Positions 8,528-16,068 of a stretch of DNA of 64,000 nucleotides are shown here, one piece after another. The number at the start of each line of letters is the position of its first letter. The stretch's first letter is position 1. Made by a program: the position numbers and the translations under genes. The notes beneath the pieces are model-generated. The model did no database searches and was not told the DNA's origin. It saw only the letters and a program-made list of their open reading frames with translations. Origin of the DNA: Streptomyces sp. HPF1205 (GTDB lineage Bacteria > Actinomycetota > Actinomycetes > Streptomycetales > Streptomycetaceae); the NCBI RefSeq assembly GCF_020400825.1, contig NZ_JAINVH010000028.1:46403-110402 (forward strand), in the 5' to 3' direction.

Positions 8528-9354
8528 TCGGCGGGACCGGGCCGACCGGGCGCACCCTCGTTGCCAGCGACCTGGACCGGACCCTCATCTACTCCACGGG
8601 CGCGCTGGCGCTGTCCGTGCCCGACGAGCGCGCGCCGCGGCTGCTGTGCGTCGAGGTGCACGAGGCCAGGCCGCTGTCGTACCTGACCGAGGCGGCGAGC
8701 CGGCTGCTGGGGGAGCTGGCCGACACGGTGCGGTTCGTGCCGACGACGACACGCACCCGCAAGCAGTACCGGCGGATCAGCCTGCCGGTGCGGCAGCCCC
8801 GGTACGCCATCTGCGCCAACGGCGGGCACCTGCTGCTCGACGGGCGGACCGACCACGACTGGAACGCCGAGATGCGGCGGCGCCTGGCCGACGGCGCGGC
8901 GCCCCTGGCGGAGGTACGCGCGCACCTGGCGGCCGTGTCGGACCCGCGGTGGCTGCGCAAGGAGCGGGTGGCCGAGGACCTGTTCGCCTACCTCGTGGTC
9001 GAGCGCGAGCTGCTGCCCGCGGGCTGGGTCAAGGAACTCGCGGCATGGGCCGAGCCGCTCGGCTGGACGGTGTCCCTGCAGGGGCGCAAGGTCTACGCCG
9101 TGCCCAAGCCGCTGAGCAAGAGCGCCGCGCTGGCGGAGGTGGTCCGCCGCACCGGCGCCGACCGGATCCTGGCGGCCGGCGACTCGCTGCTGGACGTCGA
9201 CCTCCTGCTGGCCGCGGACATCGGCTGGACCCCCGGCCACGGCGAACTGGCCGACACCGGCTGGACCGCCCCGCACGTGGTGCGGGTTCCGCAGGTGGGC
9301 GTCACGGCCGGCGAGGAGATCCTGCGGCGCATGGTCGCACACGCCTCCGCGTGA
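8524..9354 (+). CDS. HAD-superfamily phosphatase of the ter module
   Basis: 276-aa HAD hydrolase (Cof/sucrose-phosphatase-like C2-cap type). Motif I is LVASDLDRTLIYS (about residues 10-22, nucleophile D in DLD), the Thr motif follows in FVPTTTRTRKQY, and the C-terminal acidic motif is LAAGDSLLDVDLLLAAD (about 217-233). The GTG start overlaps the previous stop (GTGA), so it is translationally coupled to PRTase-StiP. It probably dephosphorylates the product or an intermediate of that pathway. Function in this pathway is inference; the fold is clear. Confidence 0.85.
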   Translation: MIGGTGPTGRTLVASDLDRTLIYSTGALALSVPDERAPRLLCVEVHEARPLSYLTEAASRLLGELADTVRFVPTTTRTRKQYRRISLPVRQPRYAICANGGHLLLDGRTDHDWNAEMRRRLADGAAPLAEVRAHLAAVSDPRWLRKERVAEDLFAYLVVERELLPAGWVKELAAWAEPLGWTVSLQGRKVYAVPKPLSKSAALAEVVRRTGADRILAAGDSLLDVDLLLAADIGWTPGHGELADTGWTAPHVVRVPQVGVTAGEEILRRMVAHASA

Positions 9355-9404
9355 CCCGGAGGGTCCCGACCCGCAGGGGCCGGGTGCCCACGGCGTCCGC
9401 CGCC

Positions 9405-10055
9405 CTACGCCGGCTCGCTCCGCGCCGGCTCGTCCTCCGCGCTGATCACGCGGGCGCACAGCGGCCGGGCGGCGGCGACGCGCCGGGCGTTGGGGCGCTC
9501 GCTCGACGCGATGAAGGCCAGCGCCTCCTCCCGGGTGCGGCCGCCGCTCACGTGGCGGCCGACCAGGCGCTCCTCCCGTATCCGCGGCGGGGCGTCCACG
9601 TACCAGATCTCGTCCAGCAGGTCGCGCAGCGGCAGCCACGCCGGGTCCGGGTCGGCGAGGTAGTTGCCCTCGGTGACGACCAGGCGGGCGCCGGGGGGCA
9701 CGACGAGGGCGGCGGCCACGGGCTCGTCGAGGGCACGGTCGAAGTCCGGCGCGTAAACCGGCCGCAGGCGCTCGGTGCGCAGCCGCCCGAGGAGCTGGAC
9801 GTAGCCGTCGACGTCGAACGTCTCGGGCGCCCCCTTGCGGTCGCGCAGGCCCAGGCGGTCGAGCTGGGCGTTGGCGAGGTGGAAGCCGTCCATCGGGAGG
9901 TACGCGGCCGTGCCCGGGCCGAGCCGGGCGTCGACGGCCGCGACCAGACGGCGGGCGAGGGTCGACTTGCCGGCGGCCGGGGGGCCGGCGAGCCCCAGCA
10001 TGGACCTGCGACCTGGAATGCTGGGCACCAAGGCGATCACGTCATCGACGAGCAC
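9405..10055 (-). CDS. P-loop nucleoside/nucleotide kinase family protein
   Basis: 216-aa P-loop kinase of the uridine kinase / pantothenate kinase-like group. Walker A is GLAGPPAAGKSTLARRL near residue 21, the substrate segment is YLPMDGFHLANAQLD (about 51-65), and TEGNYLADPDPAW is a Walker-B-like strand. The C-terminal part is a short helical lid. It is convergent with the HAD gene (50-bp gap). Its position next to a module predicted to make a nucleoside-like compound suggests it could phosphorylate a related nucleoside or sugar, but a housekeeping role is equally possible. Confidence 0.8.
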   Translation of the reverse strand: MLVDDVIALVPSIPGRRSMLGLAGPPAAGKSTLARRLVAAVDARLGPGTAAYLPMDGFHLANAQLDRLGLRDRKGAPETFDVDGYVQLLGRLRTERLRPVYAPDFDRALDEPVAAALVVPPGARLVVTEGNYLADPDPAWLPLRDLLDEIWYVDAPPRIREERLVGRHVSGGRTREEALAFIASSERPNARRVAAARPLCARVISAEDEPARSEPA

Positions 10056-10091
10056 GTGGACACCCTAAGCGCGACGCACGGGAGAAGACCC

Positions 10092-10751
10092 ATGAACGAG
10101 AGCAAGAACCCGCAGCTCACGCCCGAGCTGTACGCATACGTCCTGGACCACAATCCCCCGCTGGACCCCGTTCAGCGCGCGCTGGTGGACACCACGCACG
10201 ACAAGCTCGCCGACGTGGCCGGCCTGCAGACCGCCGAGGAGCAGGGCCCGCTGCTGGCGTTCCTGGTCCGCCTCACCGGCGCCCGCAGGATCGTCGAGGT
10301 GGGCACCTTCACCGGCTACTCCACGCTGTCCATGGCCCAGGCCCTGCCCGAAGGCGGCAGCCTCCTGGCCTGCGACGTGTCGCGGGAGTGGACGGACGTC
10401 GGGCGCGAGGCATGGGCGGCGGCCGGGGTCGCCGACCGCATCGACCTGCGGATCGCGCCCGCCCTCGACACCCTGCGCGCCCTGCCCGCCGAGCCCTGGA
10501 TCGACTTCGTCTTCCTCGACGCGGACAAGGAGAACTACGTCAACTACTGGGAGGAGCTGGTGCCGCGGCTCACCCCGGGCGGGCTCATGGTGGTCGACAA
10601 CACCCTCTACCACGGCCAGGTCGCCGACCCGGACGCGGGCGGCGCGGCGGCCGCGATCCGGCGGTTCAACGACCACGTACGGGCCGACGACCGCGTCGAC
10701 GACGTCCTGCTGACGGTGGCGGACGGGCTGACCCTGGCCCGCAGGCGCTGA
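10092..10751 (+). CDS. SAM-dependent O-methyltransferase (caffeoyl-CoA OMT family)
   Basis: 219-aa class I methyltransferase. Motif I is RIVEVGTFTGYSTLSMA (about 64-80). The metal-site strand FVFLDADKENYVNYWE (about 138-153) and MVVDNTLYHG (about 170) are hallmarks of divalent-metal-dependent catechol OMTs. ATG with GGAGAAG 5 nt upstream. Divergent from the kinase (36-bp gap), so the two share a short promoter region. The acceptor is unknown; the family usually methylates vicinal diphenols. Confidence 0.9.
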   Translation: MNESKNPQLTPELYAYVLDHNPPLDPVQRALVDTTHDKLADVAGLQTAEEQGPLLAFLVRLTGARRIVEVGTFTGYSTLSMAQALPEGGSLLACDVSREWTDVGREAWAAAGVADRIDLRIAPALDTLRALPAEPWIDFVFLDADKENYVNYWEELVPRLTPGGLMVVDNTLYHGQVADPDAGGAAAAIRRFNDHVRADDRVDDVLLTVADGLTLARRR

Positions 10752-10794
10752 GCCGGACACGCCTGCGGCCGAGCCGGACACGCGTGCGACGGTC

Positions 10795-10914
10795 CCGGTC
10801 GGCCCGGTCGGCCCGGTCGGCCCGGTCGGCCCGGTCGGCCCGGTCGGCCCGGCGGCCCGGCGGCCCGGCGGCCCGGTCGGCCCGGCGGCCCGGTCGGCCC
10901 GGTCGGCCCGGCGG
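10795..10914 (+). repeat. 9-bp minisatellite (cggcccggt / cggcccggc)
   Basis: About 13 tandem copies of a 9-bp unit, cggcccggt alternating with cggcccggc, occupy almost the whole space between the O-methyltransferase and the FmdB-type gene. The unit is a multiple of three and open in several frames, so it creates spurious ORFs. It can fold into long GC hairpins, and may act as a terminator or be unstable DNA. Confidence 0.95.
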
Positions 10915-10951
10915 CGCCCAGGGACGGGCCGGCCGCCGCTAGTCTGTGACC

Positions 10952-11182
10952 ATGCCCCGTTACGAATACCGCTGCAGGGCCTGCGGCAGCACCTTCGAGC
11001 TGCGCCGGCCGATGTCCCAGTCCGGCGCCCCCGCCGTGTGCCCCTCGGGTCACGACGACACGGTCAAGCTGCTGTCCACCGTCGCGGTGGGCGGTACGGC
11101 CTCGGCCGCGGGGGACACCGGCCCGTCCGCGTCGCCCGCGGGTGGCGGCGGAGGGTGCTGCGGCGGCGGCTGCTGCGGCTGA
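10952..11182 (+). CDS. FmdB-type zinc ribbon protein
   Basis: 76-aa protein. The first half is the FmdB zinc ribbon: YRCRACGSTFELRRPM supplies the first CxxC and AVCPSGHDD the second Cys/His pair. The tail is Ser/Gly-rich and ends GGGGCCGGGCCG, a Cys-rich cluster often found in this family and possibly metal binding. ATG 10952 has no Shine-Dalgarno, but TAGTCT ends 6 nt upstream, fitting a leaderless mRNA. GTG 10946 is an alternative. Presumed small regulatory or formamidase-associated protein; role unknown. Confidence 0.88.
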   Translation: MPRYEYRCRACGSTFELRRPMSQSGAPAVCPSGHDDTVKLLSTVAVGGTASAAGDTGPSASPAGGGGGCCGGGCCG

Positions 11183-11242
11183 CGGGCCCCGGCCTTCGGG
11201 CCCCGGGTGTCCGGTCGGCGCGCCCGTGGCCGGGCGGTGGGC

Positions 11243-12484
11243 TCAGCGGCCCGCCGCCCGGTCCTCGCGGATGTTGGCGACCACACGGTTGGCCGTCTCG
11301 CGCACGGCCGCGGTCTCGGTGAGGAACGCCCAGTAGTCCGGGTGGCGCCCGCCGAGCGCGGCCTGCGCCCGGTCCAGCCGGGCCACCGCCTCGTCCAGCG
11401 GGCGGGCGTGCCGGGGCTCGGGGGTGACCCGGCCCTGCATGGCCAGCCGCTGGGCGTCCCGGATCGCGAACCTGGTCCTCTCGACCTCGGCCGTGGGGTC
11501 CTTGGCCACCTCGTTGAGCCGCCGCAGCCGGTCGCCCGCGGCGCCCACCGCCGCGTCCACGTCGTCCATGAGGGCCCGTACGGTCGCCAGCTTCGCCGTC
11601 GCGTCCGCCCAGCGCTGCTCGGCGCGGGCCCGGCGGGCCTCGGCGAGCGCCGCCTCCGCCTGCCGTACCGCCTCCGCGGCCTGCTCCGGCACCTGCTGCA
11701 GGTCCTGCCAGCAGGCCAGCGAGTAGCGGCGCCGCAGCTCGCTGAGCACGGGCGCGACGCCCTCCGCGCGGGTGGCCAGCGCCTGCACCCGGGTGCGCAG
11801 CGACACCAACCGCTTGTCGATCTCCCGGGCCTGCTCCGGCAGCCGCTCGGCCTCGGCCCTGACCGCCTCGGCCTCGCGGCGTACGTCGTCGGCGCGCCGC
11901 ACGGTCTGCTGGACGCCGTGCCGGTGCGCGCCCTCGTTGAGCTTGGTCAGCTCGGGTGAGAGGGCGGCCAGGCGGGCCGCCAGGGCGTCCGCCCGCAAGC
12001 CCGCGGCGCGCACCGCGTCCAGCGCGTTGCTCGCGGCCAGCAGCGACTGCTTGGCCCGCTCGACGGCGGGCGCGAGCCGGGCGAGCTGGGTCTCGGCCTT
12101 GCCCAGCAGGGGGCCGAGGCCCGAGGAGAACCGCTCCAGCTCGGTCTTGGCCCGCTCCAGCTCCTCCTTGGTCCGGGTGAACTCCGCGCGAGCCCGGCCC
12201 GCCGCCCCGTGGTCCAGCTCGTCCCGGTCCAGGTCGTGCGCGTCCACGGTGGCGATGTAGGCGCCGCTGACCTGGTCGATGCGCTCGCCCAGCGCGCGGA
12301 AACCCGACAGCGCGCGGCGCGCCTCGGGGGAGTCGTCGACCGCGGAGATGGTCTCGATGGAGATCTCCAGCTCGCGCTGGGCGGTGTCCAGCTCGTAGAA
12401 CGCCTGGGCGGCCGCGTCCTTCGCCGCCTGGGCCTCCGCACGCAGGTTGTCGCCGCGCCGCCACCACGAACGTGCCGTCGTCAC
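11243..12484 (-). CDS. Long coiled-coil protein, function unknown
   Basis: 413-aa, almost entirely helical and charged protein starting VTTARSWWRRGDNL. Heptad-like Leu/Ala/Glu stretches run through residues 15-330 (for example FTRTKEELERAKTELERF), with no membrane segment or signal peptide. The composition resembles PspA/IM30 or TelA-like coiled coils, but I cannot assign a family. GTG start with GGAGAG 9 nt upstream. It stands alone, divergent from the tRNA-Val gene and convergent with FmdB (60-bp gap). Confidence 0.8.
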   Translation of the reverse strand: MTTARSWWRRGDNLRAEAQAAKDAAAQAFYELDTAQRELEISIETISAVDDSPEARRALSGFRALGERIDQVSGAYIATVDAHDLDRDELDHGAAGRARAEFTRTKEELERAKTELERFSSGLGPLLGKAETQLARLAPAVERAKQSLLAASNALDAVRAAGLRADALAARLAALSPELTKLNEGAHRHGVQQTVRRADDVRREAEAVRAEAERLPEQAREIDKRLVSLRTRVQALATRAEGVAPVLSELRRRYSLACWQDLQQVPEQAAEAVRQAEAALAEARRARAEQRWADATAKLATVRALMDDVDAAVGAAGDRLRRLNEVAKDPTAEVERTRFAIRDAQRLAMQGRVTPEPRHARPLDEAVARLDRAQAALGGRHPDYWAFLTETAAVRETANRVVANIREDRAAGR

Positions 12485-12591
12485 AGTGACTCTCTCTCCC
12501 CGCGCTCGCGCCCTCGTGGCCGGTCCACCCGTCCGCTCCATCCTCCCACCCGGCCCCGGCGGGCACATCGTCCGGTCCGGGGCCTGCGCGG

Positions 12592-12622
12592 TTGCCGACC
12601 AGGCCCGCAAGCAGGGTAATCT
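12592..12622 (+). promoter_or_regulatory. Likely promoter of the tRNA-Val gene
   Basis: TTGCCG at 12592-12597 and TAATCT at 12617-12622, 19 nt apart, look like -35 and -10 boxes. They lie 18 nt before the tRNA, which fits a short 5' leader. Confidence 0.5.
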
Positions 12623-12640
12623 GTGTCGTCGCGGTCTCCG

Positions 12641-12712
12641 GGGCGTGTAGCTCAGTGGTAGAGCGCCGCCCTTACAAGGCGGATGTCGGCGGTTCGAAAC
12701 CGTCCACGCCCA
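12641..12712 (+). tRNA. tRNA-Val (anticodon TAC)
   Basis: Complete 72-nt cloverleaf. Acceptor GGGCGTG pairs with CACGCCC (12705-12711), discriminator A. D-arm contains AGCTCAGTGGTAGAGC. Anticodon stem CCGCC/GGCGG encloses the loop CTTACAA, giving anticodon TAC (Val, codon GUA/GUG). T-arm is GGCGGTTCGAAACCGTC. CCA is not encoded. No duplicated 3' tRNA segment was noticed downstream, so there is no sign of an integrated element here. Confidence 0.97.
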
Positions 12713-12740
12713 CTCGGCGCGATTCCGGTGGACGCGAAGA

Positions 12741-12778
12741 ACGGCCAGGCAGGGGACCGCGGTCCCCCGCCTGGCCGT
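12741..12778. terminator. Bidirectional terminator between tRNA-Val and the 12.8-15 kb operon
   Basis: ACGGCCAGGC and GGGGACC (12741-12758) pair with GGTCCCC and GCCTGGCCGT (12761-12778), with one mismatched base on each side. It is followed by GGTCTTT. It can end both the tRNA transcript and the convergent operon. Confidence 0.85.
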
Positions 12779-12794
12779 CGGTCTTTCCCCGCGC

Positions 12795-13394
12795 TCAGCC
12801 CTTCAGGGGGTTGGAGGCGATGTCGGCGAGGAACTGCCGAGGGTTGTCGTCGTCCCGGTTGACGAGGGCGACGCACGCCAGCACCAGCAGGCGGTCGACG
12901 CGCTCGTCGTGGATCCGCACCGAGTAGCGCGGGTTCAGGCCCGACTGGCGGGTCAGCTCGAAACCGTCCGACCCGGCGCCCTGGAACAGCAGCCGGAGGG
13001 AGAACAGCGCGTCGGCGGGCGCGTTGGCCAGCACGGCGCGCAGCGGGAAGCTGTGCCGCAGTTTGGTGGCCCGCCCGTCCGGTCCGCCGAGCAGTTCCGG
13101 CAGGCCGCTCTGCTGGAAGCTCCACTTGTCCCGCCGCGCGGCCGACCCCGACCGGCGGTCGACCCGGCCGATCCTGACCCGGTCCGCCGTCATGGCCTCC
13201 CAGGGCGTCACGTACCCGACCAGCCGGTCGAGCCCGGGCCCCTCGAAGACGTGGTACGGGAAGCGGGTGTCCCACGCGCTGTCCTTGTGGGCGCGGGCCA
13301 CCGGCTCCTTCTGCCCCTGCGCGTACACGCGGAACGTGGTGTGCTTGCGGCTGAACTCCGGGACGCAGGTGAACGCGTCGAGCGACTCGATCAC
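12795..13394 (-). CDS. Unknown protein, possibly tubby/LURP-like barrel
   Basis: 199-aa protein, last gene of a three-gene operon. The alternating beta pattern FRVYAQGQKEPVARAHKD...YHVFEG, and a hydrophobic helix near the end (VDRLLVLACVALVNRDDD), faintly recall the tubby/scramblase/LURP-one barrel, which also ends in a central hydrophobic helix. That resemblance is weak and by eye only. The ATG overlaps the previous stop codon (ATGA), so it is coupled to the 87-aa gene. No signal peptide. Confidence 0.7.
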   Translation of the reverse strand: MIESLDAFTCVPEFSRKHTTFRVYAQGQKEPVARAHKDSAWDTRFPYHVFEGPGLDRLVGYVTPWEAMTADRVRIGRVDRRSGSAARRDKWSFQQSGLPELLGGPDGRATKLRHSFPLRAVLANAPADALFSLRLLFQGAGSDGFELTRQSGLNPRYSVRIHDERVDRLLVLACVALVNRDDDNPRQFLADIASNPLKG

Positions 13395-13654
13395 GTGAAC
13401 CCGCCCGCGCGCGGCACCTCGGTCCGGCGCCGCGCGTCCTCGGTCGCGGTCCGGCTGAGCTCCCCGATCAGGTCCTTGATGTCGTCGACCTCGGCGCCGT
13501 CCGCCAGTTCCCGGAAGATGCGGTCCGCCAGTTCCTGCTGCCGCGGGGACCGGTTGGCCATCATCTCGTCGGCGACCCTCTCGCTCGCCGCCTCGATGTC
13601 GTCGGCGTCGCCCGGCCCGTGGGCCGCCCCGTACTGCGATCCGTGGAAGCTCAT
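13391..13654 (-). CDS. Small unknown helical protein (87 aa)
   Basis: 87 residues, acidic and helical, with no membrane segment. DIEAASERVADEMMANRSP and QQELADRIFRELADGAEVDD suggest two or three helices. It is the middle gene of the operon, 118 nt after the WXG-like gene and overlapping the next by ATGA. Size and position would suit a chaperone or immunity-type partner, but this is only inference. Confidence 0.7.
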   Translation of the reverse strand: MSFHGSQYGAAHGPGDADDIEAASERVADEMMANRSPRQQELADRIFRELADGAEVDDIKDLIGELSRTATEDARRRTEVPRAGGFT

Positions 13655-13772
13655 GTCATCTCTTTCCCGTTCCGGTCCTGCCGTGCCGCTGTGCTGCCGT
13701 GCCGATGTGCGGTGTCGCCGTGCCGCCGTGCCGCCTGCTGCCGTCGTGCCTTTTCGCGCGGTACCGGCGACG

Positions 13773-15005
13773 TCACTGGGCCGGCGGGAGCATGGCGAGG
13801 CGCGCGGCGCCCACGCTCGGCGTCCAGCCGCCCTTCTTTTCGAACGAGAAGCCGTTCTGCTCCACGTCGTTGACGAGACTTCCCAGACTCGGCAGTTCCA
13901 TCGGCGCGTTGAAGAACGCCTTGACCGCTTCGACGTCCTTTTTCATCGTCTCCACGGCCTTCTTGACGGCGTTGATCGTCTTGTCGATGTACATGATGAT
14001 TGTGATGATCTTCTTCACAATCTTGTAGATTTTGTAGAGCTTGTAGGCGGTGAAGATTCCCGCGCCGATGTCCGCGAGCGGGTCCTCGGGCCCGAGTCCC
14101 ACCGCCTCGATCCCGGCGTCGCCGGCCGCCATCTCGGCGCCCTGCTTGGCCAGTTCCTCCAGCTCGTTGTTGATGAGGTCGTTGAGTTCCTTGAGGACGA
14201 CGTAGACGAGCGGGACGATCACGTCGTACCCGTCCTTGAACGCCTTGGCGGCCACCGCGGCCGCGTCGCCTATGCCGCCGACCCCCATGCTCCAGCGGAA
14301 CATGTACGAGTCGAAGGCCGTCGCGCCCTCGCCGGTCCACTCGTCGGCCAGCGACCAGGAGCCCTTGCGGATGGTGCCGGCCACCGTGTAGGTGCCGTCG
14401 CTCAGCTCCGCGTAGGCGTCGTGCAGGTACTTCAGCCGGCCGTACTGGCCGAATATCGGGTCGATGAGGATCGCGATCAGGCTCTTGCCGGTGAGCCACT
14501 TGAAGATCTTCTCGGCCGCCGCCAGCTCCCCGCCGCTGGTCAGCTTCCTGCGCATCAGCTTCAGCTGGAGCTTGATGTTGTTGGCCGTGTCCTCCTCGGC
14601 GCTGGTCGGCGTCTTCAGGTCGACGGGCTCGTCCTTGAAGTCGCCCATGCGCGGCATGCCGGGAGTGGCGCCGATGTCGGGGAAGTGGGACAGCGGCTTG
14701 CCGTACACGCTCTGCAGGTTGACCTGGTTGGCGTGCTCGGTGTGGGCGTAGTCGCTCGCGGTCTCCTTCACCTTGCTCGCGACCGTGTGCATGCCCGTCT
14801 CGCACTGCCCGAGCTTGCCGCCGAAGAATCCGGATATCTCCGGGACCAGCGGCCGCAGCAGTTCCAGTACCCCGTCGAGGCCGTCGCTCTGGTTGCACTC
14901 GCTGGTGCTCCAGCTCTTCAGCTTCGTGAAGTGGCCGCCCTGTTCCCCGATCAGCGTCTCGTAGTCCGAGAAGTCCTTCTGTGGTGGCGTTTTCAGGTCT
15001 GACAC
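13773..15005 (-). CDS. WXG100-like helical protein, possible type VII secretion substrate
   Basis: 410-aa protein with no signal peptide. The first 100 residues form helices resembling WXG100/ESX N-terminal domains (KSWSTSECNQS then VKETASDYAHTEHAN). A second region RKGSWSLADEWTGEGATAFDSYM (split here: W..GEGATAF, about 215-235) resembles the WxG turn followed by an ESX-type helix. Residues 300-365 are a hydrophobic/basic helix pair (YKLYKIYKIVKKIITIIMYI) that could insert in membranes. Codons for this segment are unusually A/T-rich for the window. No EccC/EccD genes are present here. Confidence 0.7.
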   Translation of the reverse strand: MSDLKTPPQKDFSDYETLIGEQGGHFTKLKSWSTSECNQSDGLDGVLELLRPLVPEISGFFGGKLGQCETGMHTVASKVKETASDYAHTEHANQVNLQSVYGKPLSHFPDIGATPGMPRMGDFKDEPVDLKTPTSAEEDTANNIKLQLKLMRRKLTSGGELAAAEKIFKWLTGKSLIAILIDPIFGQYGRLKYLHDAYAELSDGTYTVAGTIRKGSWSLADEWTGEGATAFDSYMFRWSMGVGGIGDAAAVAAKAFKDGYDVIVPLVYVVLKELNDLINNELEELAKQGAEMAAGDAGIEAVGLGPEDPLADIGAGIFTAYKLYKIYKIVKKIITIIMYIDKTINAVKKAVETMKKDVEAVKAFFNAPMELPSLGSLVNDVEQNGFSFEKKGGWTPSVGAARLAMLPPAQ

Positions 15006-15133
15006 ATTTCCCCCGTTACCGGTTCTTTGTGCATGTGTTCACTTGTCCTCGGCCGTCGGCGCGTTGTACGCGCGCCCGACCGGCCCTGTGCAGTGTATTG
15101 ACGCCCGCCGGGCCGGGTGAAGGAGGTGGCTCC

Positions 15134-15199
15134 ATGTCGCGCGCCCGTTCCCACTCGCGTTCCGTAGGGGTGAACGGCTGCCCCACTGCGGTGTGTTGA
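15134..15199 (+). CDS. Candidate 21-aa peptide with perfect Shine-Dalgarno
   Basis: ATG 15134 is preceded by GAAGGAGGTGGCTCC, a full anti-16S match with 7-nt spacing. It opens a 21-codon frame (MSRARSHSRSVGVNGCPTAVC) ending at TGA 15199. The peptide is Ser/Arg-rich and ends CPTAVC. It lies between the divergent WXG-like gene and the Trp-rich membrane gene and could be a leader peptide for the latter. Coding is not proven. Confidence 0.4.
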   Translation: MSRARSHSRSVGVNGCPTAVC

Positions 15200-15255
15200 C
15201 GGCGGAGGGCGCGGATCCCGAAGAGTAATCGCACAGAATATCGGGTGTTTGCCCG

Positions 15256-16026
15256 ATGAATACTCCGAACGGGGGAACGGCTGCCGGGGGCGGGGCTCTC
15301 CCGCCCGCTTCTCCCGACCATTGCCCTGTGAGTGCCGATCTGAGCATTTCGTGGGGGAAACGCGCCCTGTTGTGGGCGGCGCTCGTCGTCGTGGTGACGG
15401 CGGCGGGTCTGTGGGCCGTCGGCGGGAGAGCCGCCGCCGCGCCCAGGGCGCCGTGCCCCGCCTTCCTCGGGCAGCCCGTCTGCCGCGACGAGCAGGCGGC
15501 GCCGGGGCCCTCCCAGGGCGACCCCGGATGGCCCTGGCGAGGACCCCGCCGCTGGTGGGAGTGCGGGCACTGGATCTGGATCTGGGACTGGGGCGACGAC
15601 TGGCCCTGGCGCCACCACAAGCCGAGACCGTGCCCGACCCCGACTCCCAGCCCCACTCCCACTCCCACTCCCACGCCGACCCCGACCCCGTCCCCGACTC
15701 CTACCCCGTCCCCCTCCCCGACGCCCAGGCCCGCGCCGGCGCCACCGGTCGTACGGCACACGCCGCCGCCAAGCCCGGCGCCGGTACCGAAACCGCCACC
15801 CCGACCCGCGCCCAAGCCGGCGCCCAAACCGACGCGGGCTCCCGCGCCCGCGCCGAAGCCGCGGCCCGCGCCTGTGCGATGGCCGGCCCGCGAACCGGCC
15901 GCCGTGGCACCGCCGAGGGCCCGGCACCAGCCCATGACCATCACGATGCTGCTGACCACCGTGCCCGCCCTCCTGGCCGTCGCGGTACTGCGCCCCGGTG
16001 GCGGGACCGGTCGCAGGAGCAGGTAG
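15256..16026 (+). CDS. Trp-rich, Pro/Thr-rich membrane-anchored protein
   Basis: 256-aa protein. Residues 35-55 are a membrane segment (ALLWAALVVVVTAAGLWAV). Residues about 88-118 are a remarkable cluster with ten Trp (WPW, RRWW, HWIWIWDW, DDWPW). Then follow a PTPTPSPTPTP spacer (125-155), a Pro/Ala/Lys-rich stretch (155-225) and a weak C-terminal hydrophobic segment (TITMLLTTVPALLAVAVL). It looks like a cell-wall-spanning protein displaying an aromatic patch. 42 nt ahead of the DUF4239-like gene, same strand. No known family recognised. Confidence 0.75.
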   Translation: MNTPNGGTAAGGGALPPASPDHCPVSADLSISWGKRALLWAALVVVVTAAGLWAVGGRAAAAPRAPCPAFLGQPVCRDEQAAPGPSQGDPGWPWRGPRRWWECGHWIWIWDWGDDWPWRHHKPRPCPTPTPSPTPTPTPTPTPTPSPTPTPSPSPTPRPAPAPPVVRHTPPPSPAPVPKPPPRPAPKPAPKPTRAPAPAPKPRPAPVRWPAREPAAVAPPRARHQPMTITMLLTTVPALLAVAVLRPGGGTGRRSR

Positions 16027-16068
16027 CGAACGACGACGTACCGAAGCGAAGCCGAGGGGGAGTTGCCG

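Noticed and set aside
10795..10914. CRISPR-like array
   Set aside because: Units are contiguous 9-mers with no spacers and no cas genes nearby. The same applies to arrays at 44.2, 55.9 and 63.8 kb.
12641..12712. tRNA-Val as an integration site of a mobile element
   Set aside because: No integrase, no repeat of the tRNA 3' end and no foreign gene block next to it were seen.
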